Assembly: GCA_965203255.1 (NCBI GenBank)
Contig: OZ241882.1
Span: 4,588,001-4,652,000, forward strand
DNA from: JAPOUP01 sp965203255
GTDB lineage: Bacteria > Pseudomonadota > Alphaproteobacteria > Rhodobacterales > Rhodobacteraceae
Length of the DNA: 64,000 bases
Direction of reading: 5' to 3'
The first letter of the stretch is position 1. Each line of letters starts with the position of its first letter. This document shows positions 33,977 through 43,895 of the stretch, in pieces. The notes under the pieces were generated by a model. That model was given only the letters and a program-made list of their open reading frames with translations, had not been told where the DNA came from and made no database searches. A program made the position numbers and the translations under genes.

Positions 33977-35485
33977 ATGACCAGCCCAAATATACTGTTC
34001 CTGCAGGTTGATCAGCTCGCAGCGCAGTTTCTTCGATGCTATGGTGACCGGATCTGCCATGCGCCCAATCTGGAGCGTCTGGCCGCACGAAGCACGGTAT
34101 TTGAATCCGCATACTGCAACTTTCCGCTCTGCGCACCGTCCCGCGCGTCGATGGCCACAGGAAAGCTCTGTTCTGATATCGGCGTCTATGACAACGCTGC
34201 GGAACTTCCGGCCTCAATGCCAACCTACGCCGATTACCTGCGTGCGGCGGGATACCAGACCGCCCTGTCGGGAAAGATGCACTTCATAGGTCCAGACCAA
34301 TATCATGGTTTCGAGAGGCGTTTGACACCAGACCTCTATCCAGCCGACTTTTCCTGGGTTCCGAATTGGGGAGATGAAGGTAAGCGTGACACCAACGATG
34401 CGCGTTCAGTGACAGTGTCTGGCACCTGCGAACGATCGGTGCAGATCGACTTTGATGAACTCGTTACTTACCAGGCGATCCAGCACCTCTACGATATCGC
34501 ACGGTCTGAGGACAGACACCCGTTCTTTCTTCAGGTCTCATTTACACATCCGCACGAGCCCTATCTCTGCCGCAGGGAATTCTGGAACCTCTACGAAGAC
34601 GTGGATGTTCCGATGCCCTCAGTGCCCGCCCTGTCCGAATCGGAACACGATGCACACTCGGTTCGCCTGCTGACTGATTTCGGTATGCTGGATGCCCGTT
34701 TCTCGGAAGAGGACATTCTACGTGCGCGTCGTGCTTACTATGGATCGATCAGCTACCTGGATCAGTTGATCGGACGCGTGTTGGAGACGCTCGACGCCGT
34801 CGGAAAGGCGCAGGACACCGCTGTCGTTTTCACATCGGATCACGGTGAAATGCTGGGTGAGCGTGGTTTGTGGTTCAAGAAACACTTCTATGAGCCTTCT
34901 ATGCGGGTGCCCTTGATGATCGCAGGGGGATCGTTTGGCCCGGGGAGGGTGAGTACGCCAGTTTCGCTTGTCGACCTGCTTCCCACTTTCATGGGGCTCG
35001 CCACAGGTCACGGCTGGATAAGCCCGATCGAGACACTCGAAGGTGCCGATCTGGCCATTCTGCGCCATGACCTGGATACAGATAGACCAGTTTACGCGGA
35101 GTATCTGGCTGAGGCGACCGAGTCTCCGATCTTCATGGTTCGGGAAGGGCGTTACAAGTTTATTATCTCGGACAACGATCCTCCCTTACTTTTCGACGTA
35201 AAGAGCGATCCGGCTGAGATGCGAAACCTTTCCGGCCATTCGGCGCATGCGGGGACCGAGGCGAAGCTTCGCGCTTTGGCGATGCGGCGTTGGGACAGTG
35301 ACGCGCTCTCCGAGCGGATTCGGCTTAGCCAGCGGCGGCGAAGACTGGTACTTTCGGCCGCGAAACACGGGTGCCGTCCCCGCTGGAACCATGGAGAGAA
35401 ACCCGGAGCGAAGGTCTCCTGGTATCGCGGTGAATCCAGTTACAATGACTGGGCATTCCGCTACTTGCCCCAATCTGGGAACTGA
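33977..35485 (+). CDS. Type I sulfatase of the choline-sulfatase (BetC-like) family
   Basis: A 502-residue arylsulfatase-fold enzyme. The formylglycine site is CAPSR, the Cys being converted to FGly. Metal-site segments are LFLQVDQLAA near the N-terminus and FTSDHGEMLGE, and KMHF and FTHPHEP supply active-site Lys and His. The C-terminal part SQRRRRLVLSAAKHG...W matches the choline_sulf_C tail. It has no signal peptide, so it is cytoplasmic like BetC. The start at 33977 follows an AGGGA site. No choline oxidation genes are nearby; the neighbours are sugar-type oxidoreductases, so a sulfated sugar or other sulfate ester is possible. Confidence 0.82.
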   Translation: MTSPNILFLQVDQLAAQFLRCYGDRICHAPNLERLAARSTVFESAYCNFPLCAPSRASMATGKLCSDIGVYDNAAELPASMPTYADYLRAAGYQTALSGKMHFIGPDQYHGFERRLTPDLYPADFSWVPNWGDEGKRDTNDARSVTVSGTCERSVQIDFDELVTYQAIQHLYDIARSEDRHPFFLQVSFTHPHEPYLCRREFWNLYEDVDVPMPSVPALSESEHDAHSVRLLTDFGMLDARFSEEDILRARRAYYGSISYLDQLIGRVLETLDAVGKAQDTAVVFTSDHGEMLGERGLWFKKHFYEPSMRVPLMIAGGSFGPGRVSTPVSLVDLLPTFMGLATGHGWISPIETLEGADLAILRHDLDTDRPVYAEYLAEATESPIFMVREGRYKFIISDNDPPLLFDVKSDPAEMRNLSGHSAHAGTEAKLRALAMRRWDSDALSERIRLSQRRRRLVLSAAKHGCRPRWNHGEKPGAKVSWYRGESSYNDWAFRYLPQSGN

Positions 35486-36080
35486 TGGCAAAACAAGCGC
35501 TTGGTCCACAACAATATTGGCGACTGGCAGTGTTGGTCGCTGCGCTCCGTTCCATCGAGGCTGACGAAAGGCGACACACGGCGGACAGTTCAACGTGACC
35601 GCGGCCAATCGCAATGGTATGGTGGAAGGTGATCCCAGCCGGTCCACGGCCGAGATCGGAGGTAGGATCGTCGATCACCTGGTCAACCATACGGTGCGGT
35701 CAATGTGCACAATCCACGCACCGTCGATTCGACAATCTGAAGGAGGAAACAAACGCTCAGTTCAGGACAGAGGAATTTCTGTCTGGCTTTACGATCGGGC
35801 GGGCTTGGAGCACGAGGCTTCGCCCATCGGACCGGATCGGGCGAATTCAATCTCTCCCGTTTATTCCTGTGGCCACAGTGACCAACTTGACTGCATCGAA
35901 CCGTACGGTACCGGGCCCGTGCCGCGATGCCCGTCGCTTCGGCGTTGCCCAAGGCCGGAACTGTATTCGGGAAAGCGCCACGCAAGTACCGGAATTCAAA
36001 TGAGTTTACTTCGTTCGGTCATTGCGGACCGCGATGAAATTCCCTAGACTTCCGCACATTCTGTCGTGAAGAGGATGATT
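35486..36080. other. Intergenic region between the sulfatase and the desaturase
   Basis: About 600 bp. Frames of up to 150 codons exist but show no domain or consistent ribosome-binding site. I see no hairpin terminator after the sulfatase. Confidence 0.4.
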
Positions 36081-37163
36081 ATGGCAAAACGGGATTACAG
36101 CCTGCTTGGCCCAAATGGGCGGCATGCCATTAGAATTGGACTGGCGGCAGCCGATTGGTATCACACTGATGTTTCTAGATCGGATATGAAGGCGCTGATG
36201 AAGCGCCGAGATGGTCCGGGGATCCGGGATTCCATCATATACTACGGCTCGATGATACTGTTTGCCGGAGTGGGAATCGCCTTGTGGCCCTCTTGGTGGT
36301 CACTTCCGTTCTGGATTGCCTACAGCGTGCTATATTCATCCGGCGCGGACAGCCGTTGGCATGAGGCTGGCCATGGAACGGCATTCCGAACCAGTTGGAT
36401 GAACAGCTGTGTCTATCACATCGGTTGCTTCATGTTGCTGCGGAATCCCACACTGTGGAGGTGGTCGCACGCACGTCACCATACCGACACGATCATCGTC
36501 GGACGTGACCCGGAGATCGTCACGATGCGTCCACCTGTGATCGCCAAGGTCTTTCTTCTCTTTTTTGGCCTGCACCAGTTTGAGGGCTTCGTCGCGATGT
36601 TTCGGCATGCGACACTGGGGCTTAACGCCGAGGAAAAGGACTACGTACCTGAATCGGATTGGAGCATCGCGACTGCGGTGGCAAGGGTCTGGCTTCTGAT
36701 CTTCGCAGTCACGCTCCTGATGGCTCTCTGGACGGGATCCATTTTGCCATTCATGGTTGTGGGTATAGGCCCGGCCATACTCGGATCCTGGCATTTCATT
36801 CTGACGGGGCTCCTCCAGCACACTGGCATGGCGGACAATGTTATCGATCACCGACTGAATACGCGCACGGTATACCTTAACCCTATCAGCAGGTTCATCT
36901 ACTGGAACATGAACTATCATATTGAGCACCATATGTTCCCGATGGTGCCCTATCACGCATTGCCGAAGCTGCACGAGCTGATCAACTCGGATCTGCCGCG
37001 ACCAAACTCCGGCTTCATCGAAGGGATGGGAGAAGTGATATCCGCACTGAAGAGGCAACTGACCGATCCAGAATTCCGGATCGAGAAGAAACTGCCAAAG
37101 ACCGCCAGACCCTATCGCATGGACCTGCATGACATCGCGCTCGATATTCCTGCCGTCGGATAA
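36081..37163 (+). CDS. Membrane fatty acid desaturase-family protein
   Basis: A 360-residue di-iron membrane oxygenase. All three histidine boxes are present: HEAGH (94-98), HARHH (130-134) and HIEHH in the last quarter of the protein. Four to five TM helices lie around residues 52-85, 190-215 and 220-245. The family covers lipid desaturases and hydroxylases of small molecules. The ATG at 36081 follows AGAGG. It is followed after 24 nt by an aldo/keto reductase gene, so the substrate may be a pathway intermediate rather than a membrane lipid. Confidence 0.85.
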   Translation: MAKRDYSLLGPNGRHAIRIGLAAADWYHTDVSRSDMKALMKRRDGPGIRDSIIYYGSMILFAGVGIALWPSWWSLPFWIAYSVLYSSGADSRWHEAGHGTAFRTSWMNSCVYHIGCFMLLRNPTLWRWSHARHHTDTIIVGRDPEIVTMRPPVIAKVFLLFFGLHQFEGFVAMFRHATLGLNAEEKDYVPESDWSIATAVARVWLLIFAVTLLMALWTGSILPFMVVGIGPAILGSWHFILTGLLQHTGMADNVIDHRLNTRTVYLNPISRFIYWNMNYHIEHHMFPMVPYHALPKLHELINSDLPRPNSGFIEGMGEVISALKRQLTDPEFRIEKKLPKTARPYRMDLHDIALDIPAVG

Positions 37164-37187
37164 TGCAGTGATCGGAGGTAGCTTGGT

Positions 37188-38156
37188 ATGGCATTGAGGA
37201 AGACATCCCTACGCGACACCGGAGTCGAGATCACAGGACTTGCTTTCGGAACCTCCGCTCTGGGGGATATGCCCGATACTTACGGCTATTCCGTAGGCGA
37301 AGCTCGCGCCCGGGCGACAATCCACGAGATATTCGATGGTCCAGCAAATGTCATCGACTGTTCGCGCATCTATGGATTCGGACGAGCGGAGGAACGTGTT
37401 GGAAGCGTTATCCGTGAAAGAGGGGGCCTGCCCGACGGGTTTGTCGTTTCAACAAAGCTTGACCGTGACTTTGAATCCGGTCGTTTCGATGCTGATCGCG
37501 CGCGAAGGTCGCTGGACGAGAGCTTGGTGGCGCTCTTGGTCGACAGTGTCCAACTTCTGCATCTCCACGATCCCGAACATGCGCGGGACCTGAAGGAAAT
37601 CGCCGGATCGAAAGGAGCGATCAACGAACTCTTCAGAATGAAAGAGGAAGGCTTGGCACAGGCCGTGGGACTCGCCATGGGTCGTATCGACATTATGCTT
37701 CCAATTCTGAAAGACTGGCCATTCGATGCCTTGATCAGCCACAACCGTTACACTCTACTGAACCGCAATGCGGATGCACTGTTTGACTACGCCCGTAGCA
37801 ACGGCATCGCGGTCATAAATGCTGCGCCATTTGCGAGCGGCATGCTGGCCAAAGGCACAGCAAAATCCAATCTGGTCGCCTACCAGCAAGCCAATGACGA
37901 ACAGCTTGAGTCGGTGCGGGCAATCGAATCCGTCTGCGCCGAACATGGCGTGCCGCTGGCCGCAGCCGCTCTTCAGTTTTCGATGCGGGATCCACGAATT
38001 GGCTCGACTCTACTGGGCGTCACAAGGCCAGAGCGTGTGAGTGAGGCCATCCGACTCGCCGAAACGCCCATTCCCGATGCTTTATGGCAGGCACTGACTT
38101 CACTTGGGTATTCGACAGAGGATCCAGAACAGAACCGGCAATACCGACCAGGTTGA
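37188..38156 (+). CDS. Aldo/keto reductase (L-fucose/D-threo-aldose dehydrogenase-like)
   Basis: A 322-residue TIM-barrel oxidoreductase using NAD(P). Visible landmarks are GLAFGTSALG at the first strand, D(C)SRIYG with the catalytic Tyr, STKL with the Lys, and HLHDPE with the His. SNGIAVINAAPFASGML is the segment seen in L-fucose and D-threo-aldose 1-dehydrogenases. It probably oxidises a free sugar to a lactone. The next gene encodes a lactonase-type amidohydrolase, which fits consecutive steps. It has a GGAGGT site 7-8 nt upstream. Confidence 0.85.
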   Translation: MALRKTSLRDTGVEITGLAFGTSALGDMPDTYGYSVGEARARATIHEIFDGPANVIDCSRIYGFGRAEERVGSVIRERGGLPDGFVVSTKLDRDFESGRFDADRARRSLDESLVALLVDSVQLLHLHDPEHARDLKEIAGSKGAINELFRMKEEGLAQAVGLAMGRIDIMLPILKDWPFDALISHNRYTLLNRNADALFDYARSNGIAVINAAPFASGMLAKGTAKSNLVAYQQANDEQLESVRAIESVCAEHGVPLAAAALQFSMRDPRIGSTLLGVTRPERVSEAIRLAETPIPDALWQALTSLGYSTEDPEQNRQYRPG

Positions 38157-38273
38157 GTTCGATTTCAGGCATCTGTCATTTCGGTCGGAGATGTCTGAAG
38201 CGGGTGCACGACAAATCTGTGCAGGCCCCGTCGACGCTCCAGTGCATGCCTCCGCACCTCATCCGGCCTCAGG

Positions 38274-38477
38274 TCACGGACCTGCAGGCCCCTTGGCTAC
38301 CCCTGTCCGGACGCACAGCTTCCGCTCGCAGAACCGCTGATAGTCCATGCGCACCCTGTTCGTCCGGAAGTGGGCCATGTTCGTCTCCGCCTTCTGGCAG
38401 CGCTCCGCATGCCAGATGAACTCCCTGATGACGAGATCGAGGCACCCCTGGTTTAGTTGGTCGCGCCGGATCTTCCC
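38274..38477 (-). pseudogene. ISKra4-like transposase, C-terminal fragment
   Basis: One minus-strand frame reads GCLDLVIREFIWHAERC, then FRTNRVRMDYQRFCERKLCV and TGVAKGPAG, before a stop. This matches the tail of ISKra4-type transposases, where RM.YQ.FR...LP.GSG.VEG.CK is usual. The GSG.VE..CK core is degraded, and no upstream catalytic domain is left. It interrupts the gap between the aldo/keto reductase and the fusion gene. Confidence 0.5.
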
Positions 38478-38851
38478 CCACTGTGCCGCGGGGTCGCTTC
38501 CCGGTTCGCACAGGGCCTTGGCGACGTCTAAGATGTGCTGTCAGGAGACGCCTCCAATGCCGTGAAGGCGATTCACCGGAAGGGATGTTGACGGAAAAGG
38601 CGGCTAAAGCGCAACGTAGCGCATTCGCCTCGATTCGCCCGAAACCGATCAAGTGCTGGACGTTACACGCGATCAAGAGGATTCCGGGGTCTTCCAAATG
38701 AGCATGGCTTTGGATCTGGATCACGGGCTATGATCCCGCAATATCCGCTAAATCCGGATCAACGGTCGTTTCGCACCGTTTGCATTGGCTGGAGCCATTC
38801 GCTCATTCGGAAGAACGGACCGAAACCGACAGGACCCATTAGGAGGTGCCG

Positions 38852-40069
38852 ATGAAGGAAATTGCGTTTTGCCTGAATCCAAAGGACCATCCCGACAGCC
38901 TGCGCGAATGCCGCGAAAGGCAAGCACGCGTATCTCCCGAAATCACACGGGAGATCGCCTCATGTGGCGTCATTTCCCAGACCGTCTATCTGATCGAAGA
39001 CCGACTGTTCATGGTGTTGCAGGTCGAGGACGGCTTCGATGAACGAACGGACTTCGCCCGTGTCCTAGAGCGAAGCCACGAGGTCGCCGACCGTGGCGGC
39101 TTGACGGAGAGCTTCGGGCAGGAAGCGCCACTGCCTCGGGAGAACGGCGTTTGGGTGCCGGTCGAGCCGATCTACAACTTGAACGCGGCTCAGGTGGATA
39201 ACGGTGGCGACCCACAACCTCTTCAGACGGTTGGTCCAATCCTCGATACTCACCAGCACTTCTGGAAGGTCGACCGGGGTGACTACTTCTGGCTTTCGCC
39301 GGAGTCCGATATCCTCTATCGAGACTTCCTCCCCGGCGATCTGGAACCATTGTTGCGCCAGACCGGTGTGACCAGAACGATCCTTGTGCAGGCGGCGGAT
39401 ACTGAGGCCGAGACGGACTTCCTGCTCGACATCGCCGAACGTTGCGAATTCGTGGCAGGCGTTTGTGGCTGGCTGGATATGGACAGTGACGGATTCCCCA
39501 GGCGGTTGGATCATTACCGAAGCAACCCACTATTCCTCTCCTTCAGACCAATGCTTCAGGACCTCGAGGAGAATGACTGGATCCTTAAGCCACGGGTTCT
39601 CGAGAACCTCGCATATGTGGCAAGTGTTGGAATGCGCTTCGAGATTCTGACGAAGCCGCCGCAGCTTCCATATGCGGTGGAGGCGGTGCGGCGGACACCG
39701 GGGCTCAGAGCCGTGATGAACCATCTATCGAAGCCGTTGATCGCCGACGGCAGTCTGGAACCTTGGGCAAGTCAGATAGCGGAGCTTCGCGGTTTTCCTG
39801 ACGTGTATTGCAAGATCTCCGGTATGGTCACCGAGGCGGATCATCTGAATTGGACGCCGGAGGATCTCCGGCCCTATATCACCCATGTCCTTGACGTCTT
39901 CGGAACAGACAGGGTCATGTTCGGGTCGGACTGGCCTGTCGCGCTGTTGGCGGCATCGAGTTACGGCGATGTGGTCAACGCGTTACGCTCCGTGATCGGG
40001 CCACAGCTTGGCAGGGACGGTCACCGCAAACTGTTCCGGGACAACGGCGTGCGATTCTACGGAATCTGA
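38852..40069 (+). CDS. Fusion: L-rhamnose/L-fucose mutarotase-like domain plus amidohydrolase-2 (lactonase) domain
   Basis: 405 residues in two domains. Residues 1-110 resemble RhaM/FucM-type mutarotases (start EIAFCLNPKDHPDSL, strand VYLIEDRLFMVLQV, tail VWVPVEPIYNLN). The usual Tyr...His pair (Y-x-x-x-H) is Cys20 and Gln24 here, so the domain may be inactive. Residues about 125-405 are an amidohydrolase_2 of the L-fuconolactonase type: LDTHQHFW with the HxH metal site, MNHLSKP and MFGSDWPV with the Asp. The ATG at 38852 follows AGGAGG by 5 nt. After the aldo/keto reductase, it would hydrolyse the sugar lactone. The fusion seems unusual. Confidence 0.82.
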   Translation: MKEIAFCLNPKDHPDSLRECRERQARVSPEITREIASCGVISQTVYLIEDRLFMVLQVEDGFDERTDFARVLERSHEVADRGGLTESFGQEAPLPRENGVWVPVEPIYNLNAAQVDNGGDPQPLQTVGPILDTHQHFWKVDRGDYFWLSPESDILYRDFLPGDLEPLLRQTGVTRTILVQAADTEAETDFLLDIAERCEFVAGVCGWLDMDSDGFPRRLDHYRSNPLFLSFRPMLQDLEENDWILKPRVLENLAYVASVGMRFEILTKPPQLPYAVEAVRRTPGLRAVMNHLSKPLIADGSLEPWASQIAELRGFPDVYCKISGMVTEADHLNWTPEDLRPYITHVLDVFGTDRVMFGSDWPVALLAASSYGDVVNALRSVIGPQLGRDGHRKLFRDNGVRFYGI

Positions 40070-40375
40070 CCGAAGTTTGGCTCCGCTCAAGTCGTAGTCG
40101 CTGCCCGTGGGTTACAGCATCGGGTGCACGCAATGTGATCCACTGCCATTGCGTACAATGGGACAATCCGAAATTGCCTCCCGAACACATTTTTCGCCGA
40201 ACTTCCAGCGACCGAAACAGTCACGTGAACCCACTTGACCGGGGCACTTGTGCAGATGCACGAATTCGCCTGCTATTGTTGAGCGTGCGGAAGGTCAGGT
40301 GTTTTGCTGAGGGCCACGCCGCGTTTCCCGCACATCACGGGCGGTTTCCGGGTCTTTGGTTCCGCCGTACAAAAT

Positions 40376-40400
40376 AGGGCCGACCTTTTCGGTCGGCCCT
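40376..40400 (-). terminator. Rho-independent terminator after the Bax-inhibitor-1 gene
   Basis: AGGGCCGACC-TTTTC-GGTCGGCCCT forms a perfect 10-bp stem. Read on the minus strand it is followed by ATTTTGT, a short U-rich tract. It lies 30 nt beyond the stop of the minus-strand BI-1 gene. Confidence 0.8.
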
Positions 40401-40430
40401 CGGCGCATCTTTCAATCACGTTCGCGCAGG

Positions 40431-41168
40431 TCACTCGCGGTTGCCCAGGAACTGCAGCAGGAACATGAAGAGGTTGATGAAGTCGAGATAGAGGCTGAGT
40501 GCGCCCATGATCGCGGACTTACCGAGCCATTCGCTATCCATATTCCGTGCGTGCTCAATGTAGTCGTTCTTGATCCGCTGCGTGTCATAGGCCGTGAGCC
40601 CGGCGAATATCAGCACACCCAGGACCGACACCGCGAAGTGAAGTGCGGGGGAGCCAATGAAGATATTCACGAGTGACGCGACGATCAGGCCGATCACGCC
40701 CATGATCAGGAACGAACCCCAGGCACTGATATCCTTCTTCGTCGTGTAGCCCCAAAGCGAAAGTCCGGCGAAGGCAATGGAGGTCACGAGGAAAGTCTGT
40801 GCGATCGAGATGCCGGTGAAGGCCGCGAATATCCATGAAATCGACAGTCCCATGGCCGCAGCGAATGCATAGAAGAACAGTTGGGCTCCAGCTGCGGAAA
40901 GGCGCCTTGCCGCCGCCCCGAACGCGAAGACCATTATCAGCGGCAGGAACATGACGACCCAGCCGAGCAGGTTCGGCGAGAGCGTGAGAGGATCCCTGAA
41001 TATCGACAACAGTGCATCGCTTGTTCCAACTGCCCACGCGACGCCGGCAGTGAGAAGTAGACCTACGGACATCGTGCCGTAGACTTTGTTCATATGGGCG
41101 CGAAGACCCTCGTCAATCTCGGCAGCGCGGACACCAACCGCCGCTCTCGCCGCTTGAAAGTTAGCCAT
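40431..41168 (-). CDS. Bax inhibitor-1/YccA family membrane protein
   Basis: A 245-residue protein with seven hydrophobic helices. The segments VYGTMSVGLLLTAGVAW, LFFYAFAAAMGLSISWIF and FAGLTAYDTQRIK with the conserved Tyr-Asp are BI-1 family marks. The C-terminus ends ALSLYLDFINLFMFLLQFLG. These proteins act as proton-linked calcium leak channels or FtsH modulators. The ATG at 41168 has GGAGG 5 nt upstream; an upstream frame start is not needed. Monocistronic, ending in the hairpin at 40376-40400. Confidence 0.9.
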   Translation of the reverse strand: MANFQAARAAVGVRAAEIDEGLRAHMNKVYGTMSVGLLLTAGVAWAVGTSDALLSIFRDPLTLSPNLLGWVVMFLPLIMVFAFGAAARRLSAAGAQLFFYAFAAAMGLSISWIFAAFTGISIAQTFLVTSIAFAGLSLWGYTTKKDISAWGSFLIMGVIGLIVASLVNIFIGSPALHFAVSVLGVLIFAGLTAYDTQRIKNDYIEHARNMDSEWLGKSAIMGALSLYLDFINLFMFLLQFLGNRE

Positions 41169-41542
41169 ATTTGCCTCCATCTGTGCCCTTGAAGGGAGCG
41201 AACTGCAATTGCCCCCTATATCGGGCATTGATGGCTGCTTTTCAAGGCCGGAGTCGGTACGAAATGCGCAGGATGGACGCTATTGGTTTGCAGGCCGACC
41301 GGCGAGACTGGACTCCCACCCTGTCTTCGCTCCGGCGATGGCATCGGATGATTCGCCGCTACCTGCCGTTACCGGCACCCGGCGCGTGTTCAGATCGCTT
41401 CCCTGTGGAGTGGATGCCGGGCGATTGGGGCGATGGCACGGTTTGCCCGAAATCTCTGAACGGAGACCCTTCCTTCCCAATGGCTTGACCATTGAGGCAT
41501 GCCCCGTTACCGCCGACAGTGGATGACCCGGGACAGTAGCGG

Positions 41543-42343
41543 ATGGCGGTTTTCAGAAATCCGGAGCGGAACGCCCTGATCGAAACAGCCCACGAATTGG
41601 CTGATGTGGCACGGGCCGCAATCCTTCCCTATTTCCGCGCACAAAGCCTTCATGCGGAAAACAAGGACTCCCACGGGTTCGATCCGGTGACGGAAGCGGA
41701 CCTGGCGGCGGAACGGGCAATGCGTGGTGTTCTTGCCAGGCGGCGACCCGATGACGGAATTCTCGGCGAGGAACAGGGAGCGGTGGAAGGAAGCAGCGGG
41801 CTGACTTGGGTTATCGATCCGATCGACGGGACTCGGGGTTTCATTTCCGGTACGCCGACATGGGGGGTTCTCATTGCGGTCGGTGGAAGCTGTGGGCCGC
41901 AATTTGGCATTATCGACCAGCCTTACATCGGCGAACGATTCGTCGGTGGGTTTGGAGAGTCCTATGTGTTGGGGTCTCAGGGTCGGGTATCGCTGAGATG
42001 CCGCGCCACTCGCCACCTGTGCGAGGCGACGGTCTTCACCACTTTTCCCGAGATCGGCACCGATGCTGAGGCGAGCGCGTTTCGCAGGCTGGCATCACGG
42101 TGTAACATGACTCGCTACGGCTTGGACTGCTATGCCTACGCGCTTCTCGCGGCCGGTCACATCGATCTGGTCGTCGAGGCTGGGCTTAAGCCATATGATA
42201 TCCAGGCACCGATAGCTGTTGTGGAGGCGGCGGGTGGTATCGTGACTGATTGGCAGGGCGGAAAGGCGTATATGGGTGGTCAGGCGCTGGCAGCTGCGAA
42301 TGCCGACATCCACGCCGCAGCCATGGAAGCGCTGAAGTCCTGA
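41543..42343 (+). CDS. hisN: Inositol-monophosphatase family phosphatase, probable histidinol-phosphatase
   Basis: A 266-residue Mg-dependent phosphatase. Metal-site motifs: DPVTEADLAAER, GEEQG, and WVIDPIDGTRGFISG. The C-terminal motif LKPYDIQAPIAVVEAAGG corresponds to the W/P-YD..A..PI.EEAGG signature. The RGFISG in place of the inositol-type NF..G matches HisN-type histidinol-phosphatases of actinobacteria and alphaproteobacteria. It stands alone, transcribed divergently from the BI-1 gene. Confidence 0.82.
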   Translation: MAVFRNPERNALIETAHELADVARAAILPYFRAQSLHAENKDSHGFDPVTEADLAAERAMRGVLARRRPDDGILGEEQGAVEGSSGLTWVIDPIDGTRGFISGTPTWGVLIAVGGSCGPQFGIIDQPYIGERFVGGFGESYVLGSQGRVSLRCRATRHLCEATVFTTFPEIGTDAEASAFRRLASRCNMTRYGLDCYAYALLAAGHIDLVVEAGLKPYDIQAPIAVVEAAGGIVTDWQGGKAYMGGQALAAANADIHAAAMEALKS

Positions 42344-42483
42344 TATCGCCAAACTACAGTGCATCGACACGTTCCGGTTCCCACTCTGTTCAGCTTCAAT
42401 TCTCCGGGACGCCGATCATGGCGTCGCCTTGGACGGGCATACAAGGCTGTTGGGCGCCGATGTCAGAGGTCAAACAGGGGTCA

Positions 42484-43773
42484 TCAAAGTGGTTGGCCTG
42501 CGATCCATACTTTTTTGACAGCGCGATCATCGCCCATCATTATCGTCGGGAACAGTGCCTCCCAGATGGTTTCCGCCCGGGCGGCCCGCTGCGCAATCCC
42601 GGGAGTGGACGCGAGATCTAGCGCAATGAGGTCCGCCTCGAGTCCAGGCGCAAGGTTGCCGATCAGATTGCCAAGCCTGAGGATCCGGGCCGAGCCTGCC
42701 GTCGCAAGCCAGTACAACTGCGCTGGATGCAGGGCGCTGCCCTTCAGTTGCCCGATTTCATAGGCCGCTGCCATTGTGCGCAACATCGAAAAGGATGACC
42801 CGCCGCCTGTATCGGTGGCGAGACCAACCCGGTGTCCTGTGGATACGAGTTCCGCCATGTCGAAGAGCCCCGAACCGATGAACATGTTGGACGTGGGGCA
42901 ATGAACCAGACCGGCTTCCACTTCGCGTAGTCGGTCACGTTCACGCGAAGTTAGATGAATTGCATGACCGTAGACGCCGCCGCGACCTAGAAGGCCATGC
43001 GCTTCATAAGTGTCGAGGTAGTCACGAGCTTCCGGAAACAGTTCGCGAACCCATTCGACTTCGTCGGGTTGTTCAGAGATATGGGTTTGCATCAGGCAGT
43101 CGGGATGATCGGCCCACAGAGCACCGAGTGCCTCGAGTTGTTCCGGCGTCGAGGTAGGGGAGAATCTTGGCGTAATGGCGTAGCCCAGCCGTTCAGTTCC
43201 ATGCCACCTATTCAACAGCGTCTTGCTGTCATCATAGGCCGACTGGGGGGTGTCCAGCAGATCATCGGGAGCGTTGCGGTCCATGCAGGTTTTTCCGCCG
43301 ATGGCGCGAACACCTCGAGTTCGCGCCGCGGTGAAAAACGCATCCACACTCTCAGGGTGGACTGTACAGTAGGAACAGACGGTTGTGGTCCCATTCGCCA
43401 ATGTCAGATCAAGGTACCTTTCCGCCATCCGGCTGGCGTAATCCATTTCGCAAAACCGGGCTTCCTCCGGAAAGGTGTAGGTGCTCAGCCAATCAAACAG
43501 ACGTTTGCCCCAACTCGCGATGATGGCGGTCTGGGGATAGTGAGAATGAGCGTCGACGAATCCCGCGGTGACGAGGGCGTCGCCCACGTCTGTAACAGTG
43601 GCATCCGGATGGTCGACGAGCATCCTGTCCGCTGGACCGGTGGCGGCAATGTGGCCATTCTCGACCAGCACGCTTCCACGTCGATCATGGACAGTCGCAT
43701 CTTCAATGTCCGTGCGAAACGGATTCGCGCGAAATCCGAGAGTCTGTCCGAGAATGAGGGTCTTTCCAGTCAT
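42484..43773 (-). CDS. guaD: Guanine deaminase
   Basis: A 429-residue amidohydrolase converting guanine to xanthine. The metal site is in FVDAHSHYPQTAIIASWG (HxH), then QTHISEQPDEVEWV, YGHAIHLT, and TDTGGGSSFSMLRTM with the metal-binding Asp; the last is characteristic of guanine deaminases. The ATG at 43773 is chosen because residues upstream in the same frame are low-complexity and overlap the divergent mgtE gene. Confidence 0.92.
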   Translation of the reverse strand: MTGKTLILGQTLGFRANPFRTDIEDATVHDRRGSVLVENGHIAATGPADRMLVDHPDATVTDVGDALVTAGFVDAHSHYPQTAIIASWGKRLFDWLSTYTFPEEARFCEMDYASRMAERYLDLTLANGTTTVCSYCTVHPESVDAFFTAARTRGVRAIGGKTCMDRNAPDDLLDTPQSAYDDSKTLLNRWHGTERLGYAITPRFSPTSTPEQLEALGALWADHPDCLMQTHISEQPDEVEWVRELFPEARDYLDTYEAHGLLGRGGVYGHAIHLTSRERDRLREVEAGLVHCPTSNMFIGSGLFDMAELVSTGHRVGLATDTGGGSSFSMLRTMAAAYEIGQLKGSALHPAQLYWLATAGSARILRLGNLIGNLAPGLEADLIALDLASTPGIAQRAARAETIWEALFPTIMMGDDRAVKKVWIAGQPL

Positions 43774-43895
43774 GATCGCTTCTTCGCTGCGAGCAGGGCT
43801 CGAGGAAATGGTGAGCCAAAGCACGATTTGCGTTGGCATCTGGATTCTGATGAAAGAGCAACACGATTCATCCCGGAATGCCAGAGGAGACAGGC

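Noticed and set aside
35595..36047. Possible 150-residue protein
   Set aside because: No domain, no ribosome-binding site, and other frames over the same bases are equally open.
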